Shown here in pieces: positions 1 through 7,933 of a DNA stretch of 64,000 nucleotides. Each line of letters begins with the position of its first letter. Within the stretch, counting starts at the first letter, position 1. Made by a program: the position numbers and the translations under genes. The stretch spans positions 62,001 to 126,000 of the forward strand of contig NZ_JASNWE010000008.1 in the NCBI RefSeq assembly GCF_030283145.1, read 5' to 3'. The notes below the pieces were generated by a model, which worked only from the letters and a program-made list of their open reading frames with translations, had not been told where the DNA came from and did not search any database. The DNA is from Actinomadura xylanilytica. Lineage in GTDB: Bacteria; Actinomycetota; Actinomycetes; Streptosporangiales; Streptosporangiaceae.

Positions 1-374
1 CCGACCCCGTCCAGGACCGGTGGCACGACGAGCACTCCGGCCCCATGGTCCGCCCGTACGTGATGACCAGCGGCCGGATCGAGCCGACCCGGGGCAAGTT
101 CGACCTGATCACCCTGGTGGTGTCGGTCGGCGCCGAGCCCGACGGCGCGGTCGGCCTCGGCCCCGAGCACGTGGCGATCGCCCGGCTCTGCCAGTCGGTG
201 ATGTCGGTCGCCGAGCTCACCGGGCACCTCAACCTGCCCATCGCCACCGTCCGGGTTCTGCTCGGCGACCTGCTCGACCAGGGCTTCATCTCGATGCAGG
301 AACCCGAACCGGAGGCGGACATGCACGACATCAGGCTCTACAAGGCGGTGATCGATGGTCTCCGGGCCCTCTAG
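1..374 (+). CDS. cvnC: DUF742 protein (CvnC-like), 5' end cut off by window
   Basis: DUF742 proteins are the third component of actinobacterial conservons (sensor kinase, roadblock protein, DUF742, GTPase), membrane-associated signalling complexes reminiscent of eukaryotic G-protein systems. The frame is open to the left edge and reads a short acidic lead with W and GP, then VRPYVMTSGR, the usual DUF742 opening, followed by LDLITLV-like and winged-helix-like segments (VAELTGHLNLPIATVRVLL). The ATG at 45 lies inside the conserved opening, so I think the true start is upstream of the window. It ends at a TAG at 372-374 and overlaps the following GTPase by 20 nt, typical translational coupling for this pair. 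Exact molecular role is unknown; family assignment is confident. Confidence 0.85.
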   Translation, partial: DPVQDRWHDEHSGPMVRPYVMTSGRIEPTRGKFDLITLVVSVGAEPDGAVGLGPEHVAIARLCQSVMSVAELTGHLNLPIATVRVLLGDLLDQGFISMQEPEPEADMHDIRLYKAVIDGLRAL

Positions 375-972
375 TCTCCCGACCCGTGCCCGCCGGCTGC
401 CCACCGCGGTCAAGATCGTGATCGCGGGCGGTTTCGGGGTCGGCAAGACCACCATGGTCGGCACCGTCTCGGAGACCAAGCCGCTGCGCACCGAGGAGAT
501 CCTCACCGACGAGAGCGTGGGCGTCGACGACATCTCCGGTGTGGAGAAGAAGAAGACCACCACGGTCGCGATGGACTTCGGCCGCATCACGATGCGCGAC
601 GAGTACGTGCTCTACCTCTTCGGCACCCCGGGCCAGGAACGCTTCTGGTTCATGTGGGACGAGGTGGCACTCGGCGCCCTCGGCGCAATCGTCCTGGCCG
701 ACACCCGCCGCCTCTCGGACTGCTTCCCGTCGGTCGACTACTTCGAACGCCGCGGCACCCCGTTCATCGTCGCGGTGAACTGCTTCCAGGGCGCCCGCCA
801 GTACGACCTGGCGGAGATCCAGCTCGCCCTCAACCTGGGCCCCGCCGTCCCGGTCATGCTCTGCGACGCCCGCAGCCTCGACTCCTGCAAGCAGGTCCTC
901 ATCGACCTGGTCCTGCACGCGATGAAGACCCGCGGCCTGGCCCCCAACCAAGAAGAACCCCAGAACGCCTGA
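355..972 (+). CDS. cvnD: CvnD-type GTP-binding protein of a conservon
   Basis: A 205-residue small GTPase-like protein. A Walker A / G1 loop GGFGVGKTT lies near residues 25-33, the switch region carries DFGRI, and the G3-like motif is FGTPGQERF near residues 89-97, where Ras-type proteins have DxAGQE. These are family marks of the actinobacterial conservon ATP/GTP-binding proteins. The G4 motif is not a clear NKxD (VAVNCFQGA occupies the place), which is usual in this family. The start at 355 overlaps the DUF742 gene by 20 nt, so the two are co-translated. It presumably switches state in response to a membrane kinase encoded left of the window. The gene ends 13 nt before a dispersed repeat. 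Confidence 0.9.
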   Translation: MVSGPSSLPTRARRLPTAVKIVIAGGFGVGKTTMVGTVSETKPLRTEEILTDESVGVDDISGVEKKKTTTVAMDFGRITMRDEYVLYLFGTPGQERFWFMWDEVALGALGAIVLADTRRLSDCFPSVDYFERRGTPFIVAVNCFQGARQYDLAEIQLALNLGPAVPVMLCDARSLDSCKQVLIDLVLHAMKTRGLAPNQEEPQNA

Positions 973-985
973 CCGCGACCGGCCC

Positions 986-1145
986 TGTTTTTGAAGCCCG
1001 GCCCGGCACCCTCGCCTGGCGGCTCGGACGCCGACCGTGCTTGGGCGAGCGCGACATCGCTTCGCGATCTGGCCGGTGAGGCTCGCCTCCGGCATCGCCC
1101 CACCGGCCAGATAACGCGCTCGCGCGACGGCTGAGGCACAGTGAG
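986..1145 (+). repeat. Dispersed structured repeat, copy 1 (about 160 bp)
   Basis: This segment starts with TGTTTTT 13 nt after the cvnD stop codon and ends near GAGGCACAGTGAG. A near-identical copy in the opposite orientation lies at 55404-55560. It folds strongly: ATCTGGCCGGTG (1067-1078) pairs perfectly with CACCGGCCAGAT (1101-1112), GAGGC-TC-GCCTC sits at 1078-1089, and ATCGC-TTC-GCGAT at 1056-1068. The open frame through it on the minus strand (MPEASLTGQIAKRCRARP...) is a by-product of the repeat rather than a gene. Both copies sit directly behind a stop codon and read in the direction of the gene, so a 3'-UTR or termination role is plausible. Confidence 0.8.
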
Positions 1146-1208
1146 ACCGGCCCTAACCCCCAGTGTGCCCGTGAGGGGCCGAACAACCTCAAGACGCCCC
1201 CGAGCCCC

Positions 1209-1455
1209 CGAGCGGGCGCGCGGTGTCTGGACTGAGGAGCGCAGGGAGCCTGCGACCGGAGCGACGAGGGAAGACACCGCGTAAAGCGCCCGCGAGCCGC
1301 GACGCCGAAGGCGGCGCCATCAACACAGCGAGCGGGCGCGTGGTGTCTGGACTGAGGAGCGCGCGCAGCGACGAAGGAGCGAGCACGCGACGAGGGAAGA
1401 CGCCGCGTAAAGCGCCCGCGAGCCGCGACGCCGAAGGCGTCGCCATCAACACAGA
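1209..1455. repeat. Tandem imperfect repeat, two copies of about 120-125 bp
   Basis: Copy one (about 1210-1328) and copy two (about 1330-1455) both begin GAGCGGGCGCG(C/T)GGTGTC, continue with CTGGACTGAGGAGCGC, share GCGTAAAGCGCCCGCGAGCC, and end CCATCAACACAG. They differ in a central stretch (AGGGAGCCTGCGACC versus CGCAGCGACGAAGGA). Copy two contains a perfect hairpin GCGACGCC-GAA-GGCGTCGC at 1425-1443; copy one has the same with one mismatch. A third truncated start (GGCGCCATCAGACACC) follows at 1456. The array lies directly behind the stop codon of the minus-strand polyprenyl synthase gene. There is no gene in 973-1473. Confidence 0.8.
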
Positions 1456-1473
1456 GGCGCCATCAGACACCAC

Positions 1474-2514
1474 TCAGCCGGTGCGGGAGACCACGTAGTC
1501 GCAGAGGCCGGTGAAGGCGGCGCGGGCGGGGATGTCGGGGAGGGTGAGGAGTTCGGTGCGGGCGTCTTCGGCCCAGCGGCGGAGGTCGGCGCGGGCGCGG
1601 TCCATGGCGGGGTGGGCGCGGAGGAGGGCGAGGGCTTCGGCGTGGAGGGCGTCGCCGGTGAGGTCCTGGGTGAGGAGTTCGCGCAGCCGGGCGTCGTCCG
1701 GGCCGGTGCCGGCGAGGACGTGGTGCATGGGGAGGGTGCGGATGCCTTCGCGGAGGTCGGTGCCGGGGGTCTTGCCGGACTGCTCGGCCTCCGAGGCGAT
1801 GTCGAGGATGTCGTCGGAGAGCTGGAAGGCGACGCCGATCTTCTCGCAGGCGGAGGTGACGGTGTCGACCACGTGGGTGGGGGCGCCGGAGATGAGGGCG
1901 CCGAACTGGCCGGACGTGGCGATCAGCGAGGCGGTCTTGTCGGCGACGACCTGGAGGTAGTGCTTGAGGGGGTCGGCGTCCGGGCCGGGGCCGACGGTCT
2001 CCTGGATCTGGCCGCGGACGAGGCGGGCGAAGGAGCGGGCCTGGATCCGGACGGCTTCGGGGCCGAGGTCGGCGAGCAGGTCGGACGCGCGGGCGAACAG
2101 GTAGTCGCCGGTGAGGATGGCGACGGTGTTGGTCCAGCGGGAGTTGGCCGACGGCTGGCCACGGCGGACGGTGGCCTCGTCCATGACGTCGTCGTGGTAC
2201 AGGGTGGCCAGGTGGGTCAGCTCGACGACGACCGCGGACGGGACGATGCCCGGGGAGGCCGGGTCGCCGAAGTCGGCGGCGAGCAGCACCAGCATCGCGC
2301 GGAAGCGCTTGCCGCCCGCCTCGACCAGGTGCTTGGAGGCCTGGGTGAGCAGCGGGTCCTCGCCGTGCACCGATTCCAGGAGGAGGTCTTCGACGGCCGT
2401 CATGCGCTCCTGTACGGCCGTCGCGAGCTTCTCGTCGATCGGGAGCCCGAACGGCCCGGCCGCGTCGGCCGCGCCCGGCGGCCCTCCGGGCCCTCCGGCG
2501 AAAGCGCTACTCAC
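1474..2514 (-). CDS. Polyprenyl diphosphate synthase (trans-isoprenyl synthase family)
   Basis: A 346-residue cytosolic enzyme that extends an allylic diphosphate with isopentenyl diphosphate units. Both Asp-rich motifs are visible: the first in LYHDDVMDEATVRRG and the second in QLSDDILDIASE, with the substrate-binding GGKRFR near residue 68. The N-terminal 20 residues are Gly/Ala/Pro-rich and probably flexible. It begins with GTG 20 nt after the end of nuoN in the same direction, so it is probably the last gene of the nuo transcript. With menJ and menG near the other end of the operon, the likely product is the menaquinone side-chain precursor; chain length cannot be read from the sequence. 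Other prenyl products are possible. Confidence 0.9.
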   Translation of the reverse strand: MSSAFAGGPGGPPGAADAAGPFGLPIDEKLATAVQERMTAVEDLLLESVHGEDPLLTQASKHLVEAGGKRFRAMLVLLAADFGDPASPGIVPSAVVVELTHLATLYHDDVMDEATVRRGQPSANSRWTNTVAILTGDYLFARASDLLADLGPEAVRIQARSFARLVRGQIQETVGPGPDADPLKHYLQVVADKTASLIATSGQFGALISGAPTHVVDTVTSACEKIGVAFQLSDDILDIASEAEQSGKTPGTDLREGIRTLPMHHVLAGTGPDDARLRELLTQDLTGDALHAEALALLRAHPAMDRARADLRRWAEDARTELLTLPDIPARAAFTGLCDYVVSRTG

Positions 2515-2534
2515 CCAAACCCCCTAGCGGACGT

Positions 2535-4133
2535 TCACCGCACGAACATCTGTGACGCGGCGTGCCCCGCCAGGTCCAGCATCGGCTGGGGGAGCACACC
2601 GAGTACCACAGTAGCCGTCAGTCCGAGCGCGACCGCCGCCGCGGTGGGCAGCCCGACGACCACCGTGGGGCCGTCCGCCTCGGGCTCGCTGAAGAACATC
2701 ACAACGATGACGCGGACGTAGAAGAACGCCGCGATCGCCGAGGACAGCACGCCGATGATGACCAGCGGCGTGGCGCCGGCTTCGATGGCCGCCTTGAACA
2801 CCGCGAACTTGCCGGTGAAGCCGCTGGTCAGCGGGATTCCGGCGAACGCCAGCAGGAAGAAGGCGAAGGTGCCGGCCACCACCGGGGAGCGCTTGCCGAG
2901 CCCGGCCCAGCGGGACAGGTGCGCGGCCTCGCCGCCCGCGTCCCGGACCATCGTGATGACGGCGAACGCGCCGATCGTGGTGAATCCGTAGGCGGCCAGG
3001 TAGAACAGGGTGCCCGACAGACCGTCGGCGGACGTGGCGATCACGCCGGTGAGCAGGAAGCCCGCGTGCGCGATCGAGGAGTAGGCCAGCATCCGCTTGA
3101 TGTCGGTCTGGGTGATGGCGATCACCGCACCGATCACCATTGTGAGAATGGCCACACCCCACATCGCGGGGCGCCAGTCCCACTTCATGTTCTCGAAGGC
3201 GACGTAGAAGACGCGCAGCATCGCGCCGAAGGCGGCGACCAGCGTGCACGAGGCCATCAGCGCCGTGATCGGGGTCGGGGCGCCCTGGTAGACGTCCGGC
3301 TTCCACATGTGGAACGGCACGGCGCCGAGCTTGAACAGCAGGCCGACCGACAGGAGCGCGACCCCGCCGAGGAGCAGCGTCTCGCTGCCCGCGTCGCGGC
3401 TGAGCTGCGCGGCGATGTCGGACAGCCGCACCGAGCCGGCGTAGCCGTACAGCAGCGCCGTCCCGTACAGGAAGAACGCCGAGGAGAACGCGCCGAGCAG
3501 GAAGTACTTGACCGCGGCCTCCTGCGACAGCAGCCGGCGCCGGCGGGCGAGGCCGCACAGCAGGTACAGCGGCAGCGAGAGGACCTCCAGCGCCACGAAC
3601 ATGGTGAGCAGGTCGTTGGACGCGGGGAACATCACCATGCCGCCGACGGCGAACATCAGCAGCGGGAACACCTCGGTCTGGGTGATGCCCGCGGCCATCG
3701 TCTCCTGCTCGGCCTCGGTGCCGGGCAGCGCCGCCGCCTGCGCGGTGAAGTGCCCGCCGCCGACGCCGCCCTGCCCGCTGCTGCCGCGCTCGGCGATCAG
3801 CAGCAGGCTGATCAGCGCCAGGACGAGGATGGTGCCCTGGAGGAACAGCGTGGGGCCGTCCACGCCGAGCGCGCCTTCGGCGGCGACGTGGAACGGCTTG
3901 TCCCGCCAGCCCAGCACGATCGTCCAGACGAAGGCGCCGGCCAGCCCGAGGAAGGCCAGCGGCACCTGCACGGTGTAGCGCCAGGTGCGTCCGACGAACG
4001 CCTCGACCACCACCCCGGCGATGGCGACGCCGAACACCAGCAGCATCGGGGCGATCTGCCCGTACTCGATGTGCGGGGCCGGGATGGCCCCGCCCTGCGC
4101 GAGGACGGCGCTCACCTGGTTGCTCGCGCTCAT
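2535..4133 (-). CDS. nuoN: NADH-quinone oxidoreductase subunit N
   Basis: A 532-residue membrane subunit of complex I, one of three antiporter-like proton-pumping subunits. The hydrophobic helices of the Proton_antipo_M domain are clear, including the segments around LGAFSSAFFLYGTALLYG, LLFKLGAVPFHMWKPDVYQG and TDIKRMLAYSSIAHAGF, with the conserved lysines of the half-channels in the last two. The region near residues 120-150 is a Gly- and Gln-containing hydrophilic loop (SSGQGGVGGGHF) that is longer than in many homologues. It overlaps nuoM by 4 nt (4130-4133). Confidence 0.96.
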   Translation of the reverse strand: MSASNQVSAVLAQGGAIPAPHIEYGQIAPMLLVFGVAIAGVVVEAFVGRTWRYTVQVPLAFLGLAGAFVWTIVLGWRDKPFHVAAEGALGVDGPTLFLQGTILVLALISLLLIAERGSSGQGGVGGGHFTAQAAALPGTEAEQETMAAGITQTEVFPLLMFAVGGMVMFPASNDLLTMFVALEVLSLPLYLLCGLARRRRLLSQEAAVKYFLLGAFSSAFFLYGTALLYGYAGSVRLSDIAAQLSRDAGSETLLLGGVALLSVGLLFKLGAVPFHMWKPDVYQGAPTPITALMASCTLVAAFGAMLRVFYVAFENMKWDWRPAMWGVAILTMVIGAVIAITQTDIKRMLAYSSIAHAGFLLTGVIATSADGLSGTLFYLAAYGFTTIGAFAVITMVRDAGGEAAHLSRWAGLGKRSPVVAGTFAFFLLAFAGIPLTSGFTGKFAVFKAAIEAGATPLVIIGVLSSAIAAFFYVRVIVVMFFSEPEADGPTVVVGLPTAAAVALGLTATVVLGVLPQPMLDLAGHAASQMFVR

Positions 4134-5710
4134 GGACGCGCTCCGTTCTCGGCGACGTTACCGGTGATCTTCGGCGCCGGGTCGTGCCGGTCGACCCGGA
4201 CCAGCGTCTGCTTGACCGATGGGTTGATCACGTTCAGCACCGGCTGCGGGAACACGCCCATCGCCACGATGATCGCGATGATCGGGGCCAGCGCCCACTT
4301 CTCCCGCGCGGACAGGTCCGTCATGCCCTGGACCTTCTCGGTGGACGGGCCGCCCATCGTCCGCTGGTACATCCACAGGATGTAGACGGCGGCCAGCACG
4401 ATCCCGATGGTGGCGATCACGGCGGGCACCCGGTACCGGCTGAACGTGCCGGTGAACACCAGGAACTCCGACACGAACGGCGACAGGCCCGGCAGCGACA
4501 GCCCGGACAGGCCGGCGACCAGGAACGTCCCGGCGAGCACCGGGGCGACCTTCTGCACGCCGCCGAAGTCGCCGATCCGCGCGGACCGGCGCCGGACGAT
4601 CATGAATCCGACGATGAGGAACAGCGCGCCGGTGGAGAACCCGTGGTTGACCATGTACAGCGTCGCGCCGGACTGGCCCTGCGAGGTCATCGCGAAGATG
4701 CCCAGCACGATGAACCCGAAGTGCGAGACCGACGTGTAGGCGATCAGCCGCTTCAGGTCGACCTGCCCGATCGCCAGCACCGCTCCGTAGATGATGCTGA
4801 GCACCGCCAGTCCGAGCACGACCGGTGTCGCCCACTTGGCGGCGCCGGGGAACAGCTCCAGGCAGAACCGCAGCATCCCGTAGGTGCCGACCTTGTCGAG
4901 CACGCCCACGATCAGCACCAGCGCGCCCGCCGGGGACTGCTGCGCGGCGTCCGGGAGCCAGGTGTGCACCGGCACCATCGGCGCCTTGATCGCGAACGCG
5001 AGGAAGAACCCGAGGAACAGCCACTTGGCCGTGGTCGGGTCGATGTTCATCTTGCTCAGCTCGCTGAACAGGAAGGTGCCGTGCCCGAGGCCGCCGTCCG
5101 CGGCCGACTTGGCCGACAGCGGGTACAGCCAGATCACCGCGACGAGCATGACCAGCCCGCCGAGCAGCGAGTAGAGCAGGAACTTCACCGCGGCGTACGA
5201 GCGCTGGAGGCCGCCGTAGGACCCGATGATGAAGTACACCGGGATCAGCATCGCCTCGAAGAAGACGTAGAAGAGGAAGACGTCGGTCGCCACGAAGACG
5301 CCGATCATCGCCGCTTCCAGCGCCAGCAGCAGCGCGAAGTAGGTCTTCACCGACCGCTTGGGCGGCACGTCGACGCCGCCGGACCGGTCGGCCTCGCTCC
5401 AGGAGGCCAGCATGACCAGCGGGACGAGGATCACCGACAGCACGACCAGCACCAGCGCGACGCCGTCGACGCCGACCGCCCAGTGCACCCCGAACTGCTT
5501 GATCCACCAGTACTTCTCTTCGAACTGGAACCGGGCGCCGCCGCTGTCGAACCGCGCCGCCATCACCAGCGTCAGCACCGCGACCAGCACCGAGACGCCG
5601 AGCGCGGTCTGTTTGACGAGCGCCTCACGCCCGCGCGGCAGGACGCCGACGAGCAGCGCGCCCAGCAGTGGCAGCGCGATGAGGACGCTCAACCAGGGAA
5701 AGTCACTCAT
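4130..5710 (-). CDS. nuoM: NADH-quinone oxidoreductase subunit M
   Basis: A 526-residue antiporter-like complex I membrane subunit. The start MSDFPWLSVLIALPLLGAL at 5710 overlaps the nuoL stop by four bases (ATGA), so I rejected the longer reading frame upstream, which is only nuoL read out of frame. The conserved core is visible: FLFYVFFEAMLIPVYFIIG, the AIKAPMVPVHTWLPDAAQQSP motif region, and QVDLKRLIAYTSVSHFGF. It pumps protons together with NuoL and NuoN in the cytoplasmic membrane. Confidence 0.96.
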   Translation of the reverse strand: MSDFPWLSVLIALPLLGALLVGVLPRGREALVKQTALGVSVLVAVLTLVMAARFDSGGARFQFEEKYWWIKQFGVHWAVGVDGVALVLVVLSVILVPLVMLASWSEADRSGGVDVPPKRSVKTYFALLLALEAAMIGVFVATDVFLFYVFFEAMLIPVYFIIGSYGGLQRSYAAVKFLLYSLLGGLVMLVAVIWLYPLSAKSAADGGLGHGTFLFSELSKMNIDPTTAKWLFLGFFLAFAIKAPMVPVHTWLPDAAQQSPAGALVLIVGVLDKVGTYGMLRFCLELFPGAAKWATPVVLGLAVLSIIYGAVLAIGQVDLKRLIAYTSVSHFGFIVLGIFAMTSQGQSGATLYMVNHGFSTGALFLIVGFMIVRRRSARIGDFGGVQKVAPVLAGTFLVAGLSGLSLPGLSPFVSEFLVFTGTFSRYRVPAVIATIGIVLAAVYILWMYQRTMGGPSTEKVQGMTDLSAREKWALAPIIAIIVAMGVFPQPVLNVINPSVKQTLVRVDRHDPAPKITGNVAENGARP

Positions 5711-7623
5711 GACACGTTCACCACCAGCAGCGCGGCAACGATGAGCGTCGCGCCGAAGAACATGGACAGGGCGTACGAGCGGACGAAGCCGGTCTGGAGC
5801 CGCCGGATGCGACCGGAGCTGCCGCCGACACCGGCCGCCGTGCCGTTGACCGCGCCGTCGACGACGCGGCCGTCGAACCAGACCGCCAGCCGGGTCAGCC
5901 ACTGGCCGGGCCGCATCAGCAGCGACTCGTTCAGGGCGTCGCCGTAGAGGTCCTTGCGGGCCGCGACGGTGATGATCGAGCCGGCCGGGGCCTCGCGCGG
6001 CACCGGGCGGGCGCCGTACTGGCGCCACGCGATCGCCACGCCGATCACCATCAGCACGAGCGTCGCGATACCGGCCGGAGCGAACGGGTTGAACGCGTGG
6101 TGCTCCTCGGGCGCGCCGACCACCGGCTCCAGGAAGTCGGCGAACCCGCCGAGCACCAGGAACCCGCCGGCGCCGACCGAGCCGACCGCGAGCAGCATCA
6201 GCGGGACGGTCATCACCTTGGGCGACTCGTGCGGGTGCGCGTCCTCCGCCCAGCGCTTCTCGCCGTAGAAGGTCATGAACATCACCCGCGACATGTAGTA
6301 CGCGGTGATGCCGGCGCCGATCAGCGCGCACGAGCCGAGGATGTTCCCGGACGTGCCGCCCTTCTCGTACGCGGCCTCGATGATGCCGTCCTTGGTGAAC
6401 CAGCCCGACAGTCCCGGGAACCCGATGATGGCCAGGTAGCCGAGCCCGAAGGTGGCCCAGGTGAACACCATCATCACGCGCAGGCCACCGTAGCGGCGCA
6501 TGTTCACGTCGTTCTTCATGCCGTGCATGACCGAGCCGGCACCGAGGAACAGGCCGGCCTTGAAGAAGCCGTGCGCGATGAGGTGCGCGATGGCGAACAC
6601 GTACCCGGCCTTGCCGAGCCCGGCGGCCAGGAACATGTAGCCGATCTGCGACATCGTCGATCCGGCCAGGGCCTTCTTGATGTCGTCCTTGCCGCACCCG
6701 ATGATCGCACCGGCGAGCAGCGTGGCCGCGCCGACGATGGTCACCACCAACTGCGCGGTGTCGGACATCTCGAAGATCGGGGCGGACCGGACGATCAGGT
6801 AGACGCCGGCGGTCACCATGGTCGCGGCGTGGATCAGCGCCGACACCGGGGTCGGGCCCTCCATCGCGTCCAGCAGCCAGGACTGGAGCGGGAGCTGCGC
6901 CGACTTGCCGCACGCGCCGAGCAGGAGCAGCAGCCCGAGCGCGGTCGCGGTGCCGGTGCCGAGCTTGGACGCGAGTCCCACGTGCTCGGCGCCGGTGCCG
7001 AGGATCTGGTCGAACCCGACGGTGCCGAAGGTGGAGAACATCAGCATCAGCGCGGTGAGCAGGCCGAGGTCGCCGACCCGGTTCACCACGAACGCCTTCT
7101 TGGCGGCGGTCGCCGCCGTCGGCTTGTACTGCCAGAACCCGATCAGCAGGTACGAGGTGAGGCCGACGCCCTCCCAGCCGAGGAACATGACCAGGTAGTT
7201 GCCGCCGAGGATCAGCAGCAGCATCGCCGCCACGAACAGGTTCAGGTACGCGAAGAACCTGCGCCGGTCCGGGTCCTCGGCCATGTAGCCGACGGAGTAG
7301 ACGTGGATGAGCGAGCCCACCCCGGTGATCAGCAGCACGAAGCTCATGGACAGCGGGTCCACCAGCAGGTCCATGCCGACCTTGAACGAGCCGACGTCGA
7401 AGAAGTTCCACAGGTGCAGGGTGCGGCGCCGCTCCTCGGCGCCGTATCCGAGCATCTGGACGAACATCGCCACGCCGACCGCGAACGAGGCCACCGACAT
7501 GGCGACCCCGAGCAGATGCCCCCACTTGTCGGTGCGGCGGCCCCCGAGAAGGAGGATCGCCGCGCCGGCCAGCGGCAGCGCGATGAGAAGCCAGGACGCG
7601 GCCTGGATGCCTTCCGCTTTCAT
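5707..7623 (-). CDS. nuoL: NADH-quinone oxidoreductase subunit L
   Basis: A 638-residue distal antiporter-like subunit of complex I, carrying the long lateral helix at its C-terminus. Diagnostic segments are FFAYLNLFVAAMLLLILGGN, WEGVGLTSYLLIGFW, SWLLDAMEGPTPVSALIHAA and DDIKKALAGSTMSQIGYMF. The length matches actinobacterial NuoL. It starts 10 nt after nuoK and overlaps nuoM by 4 nt. A hydrophilic stretch near residues 560-600 precedes the last transmembrane helix (YALSMFFGATLIVAALLVVN). Confidence 0.97.
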   Translation of the reverse strand: MKAEGIQAASWLLIALPLAGAAILLLGGRRTDKWGHLLGVAMSVASFAVGVAMFVQMLGYGAEERRRTLHLWNFFDVGSFKVGMDLLVDPLSMSFVLLITGVGSLIHVYSVGYMAEDPDRRRFFAYLNLFVAAMLLLILGGNYLVMFLGWEGVGLTSYLLIGFWQYKPTAATAAKKAFVVNRVGDLGLLTALMLMFSTFGTVGFDQILGTGAEHVGLASKLGTGTATALGLLLLLGACGKSAQLPLQSWLLDAMEGPTPVSALIHAATMVTAGVYLIVRSAPIFEMSDTAQLVVTIVGAATLLAGAIIGCGKDDIKKALAGSTMSQIGYMFLAAGLGKAGYVFAIAHLIAHGFFKAGLFLGAGSVMHGMKNDVNMRRYGGLRVMMVFTWATFGLGYLAIIGFPGLSGWFTKDGIIEAAYEKGGTSGNILGSCALIGAGITAYYMSRVMFMTFYGEKRWAEDAHPHESPKVMTVPLMLLAVGSVGAGGFLVLGGFADFLEPVVGAPEEHHAFNPFAPAGIATLVLMVIGVAIAWRQYGARPVPREAPAGSIITVAARKDLYGDALNESLLMRPGQWLTRLAVWFDGRVVDGAVNGTAAGVGGSSGRIRRLQTGFVRSYALSMFFGATLIVAALLVVNVS

Positions 7624-7633
7624 CCCCGACCTC

Positions 7634-7933
7634 TCAGTACTTCAGCAGGTTCGCGTCGTCGACCGACGAGGACCTGCGGGTCCGGAAGATGGTCATGATG
7701 ATCGCCAGTCCCACCACGACCTCCGCCGCGGCCACCACCATCACGAAGAAGGCGATGATCTGGCCGTCGAGGTTGCCGTGCATCCGGGCGAACGTGACGA
7801 ACGCCAGGTTGGTGGCGTTGAGCATCAGCTCGACGCACATGAACACCACGATCGCGTTGCGCCGTACCAGCACGCCGACGGCGCCGATGGTGAACAGGAT
7901 CGTCGAGAGCGCCAGGTAGTGCCCGGGACTCAT
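7634..7933 (-). CDS. nuoK: NADH-quinone oxidoreductase subunit K
   Basis: A 99-residue, three-helix complex I subunit of standard length. Helix II carries the conserved acidic residue in VVFMCVELMLNATNLAFV and helix III the FFVMVVAAAEVVVGLAI segment with its conserved glutamate. It overlaps nuoJ by 4 nt upstream and is followed after 10 nt by nuoL. Confidence 0.97.
   Translation of the reverse strand: MSPGHYLALSTILFTIGAVGVLVRRNAIVVFMCVELMLNATNLAFVTFARMHGNLDGQIIAFFVMVVAAAEVVVGLAIIMTIFRTRRSSSVDDANLLKY

Noticed and set aside
331..1095. Minus-strand open frame MPEASLTGQIAKRC... at the repeat (and its twin at 55222-55637)
   Set aside because: Both arise from the same dispersed repeat; reading frames differ outside the repeat and no ribosome binding site is present.
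1209..1455. Possible CRISPR array
   Set aside because: Only two long units (about 120 bp) with near-identical sequence, no short repeats with unique spacers, and no cas genes.
2562..4385. 607-residue plus-strand open frame opposite nuoN and nuoM
   Set aside because: It is His/Arg/Gly/Asp-rich mirror-frame text of the nuo genes, typical of high-GC DNA; no family match and no ribosome binding site.
4130..7525. 1131-residue frame fusing nuoM with an out-of-frame nuoL part
   Set aside because: Only the part after 5710 has NuoM similarity. The upstream part is Arg/Gly-rich junk overlapping nuoL, and the ATGA overlap gives a normal start.
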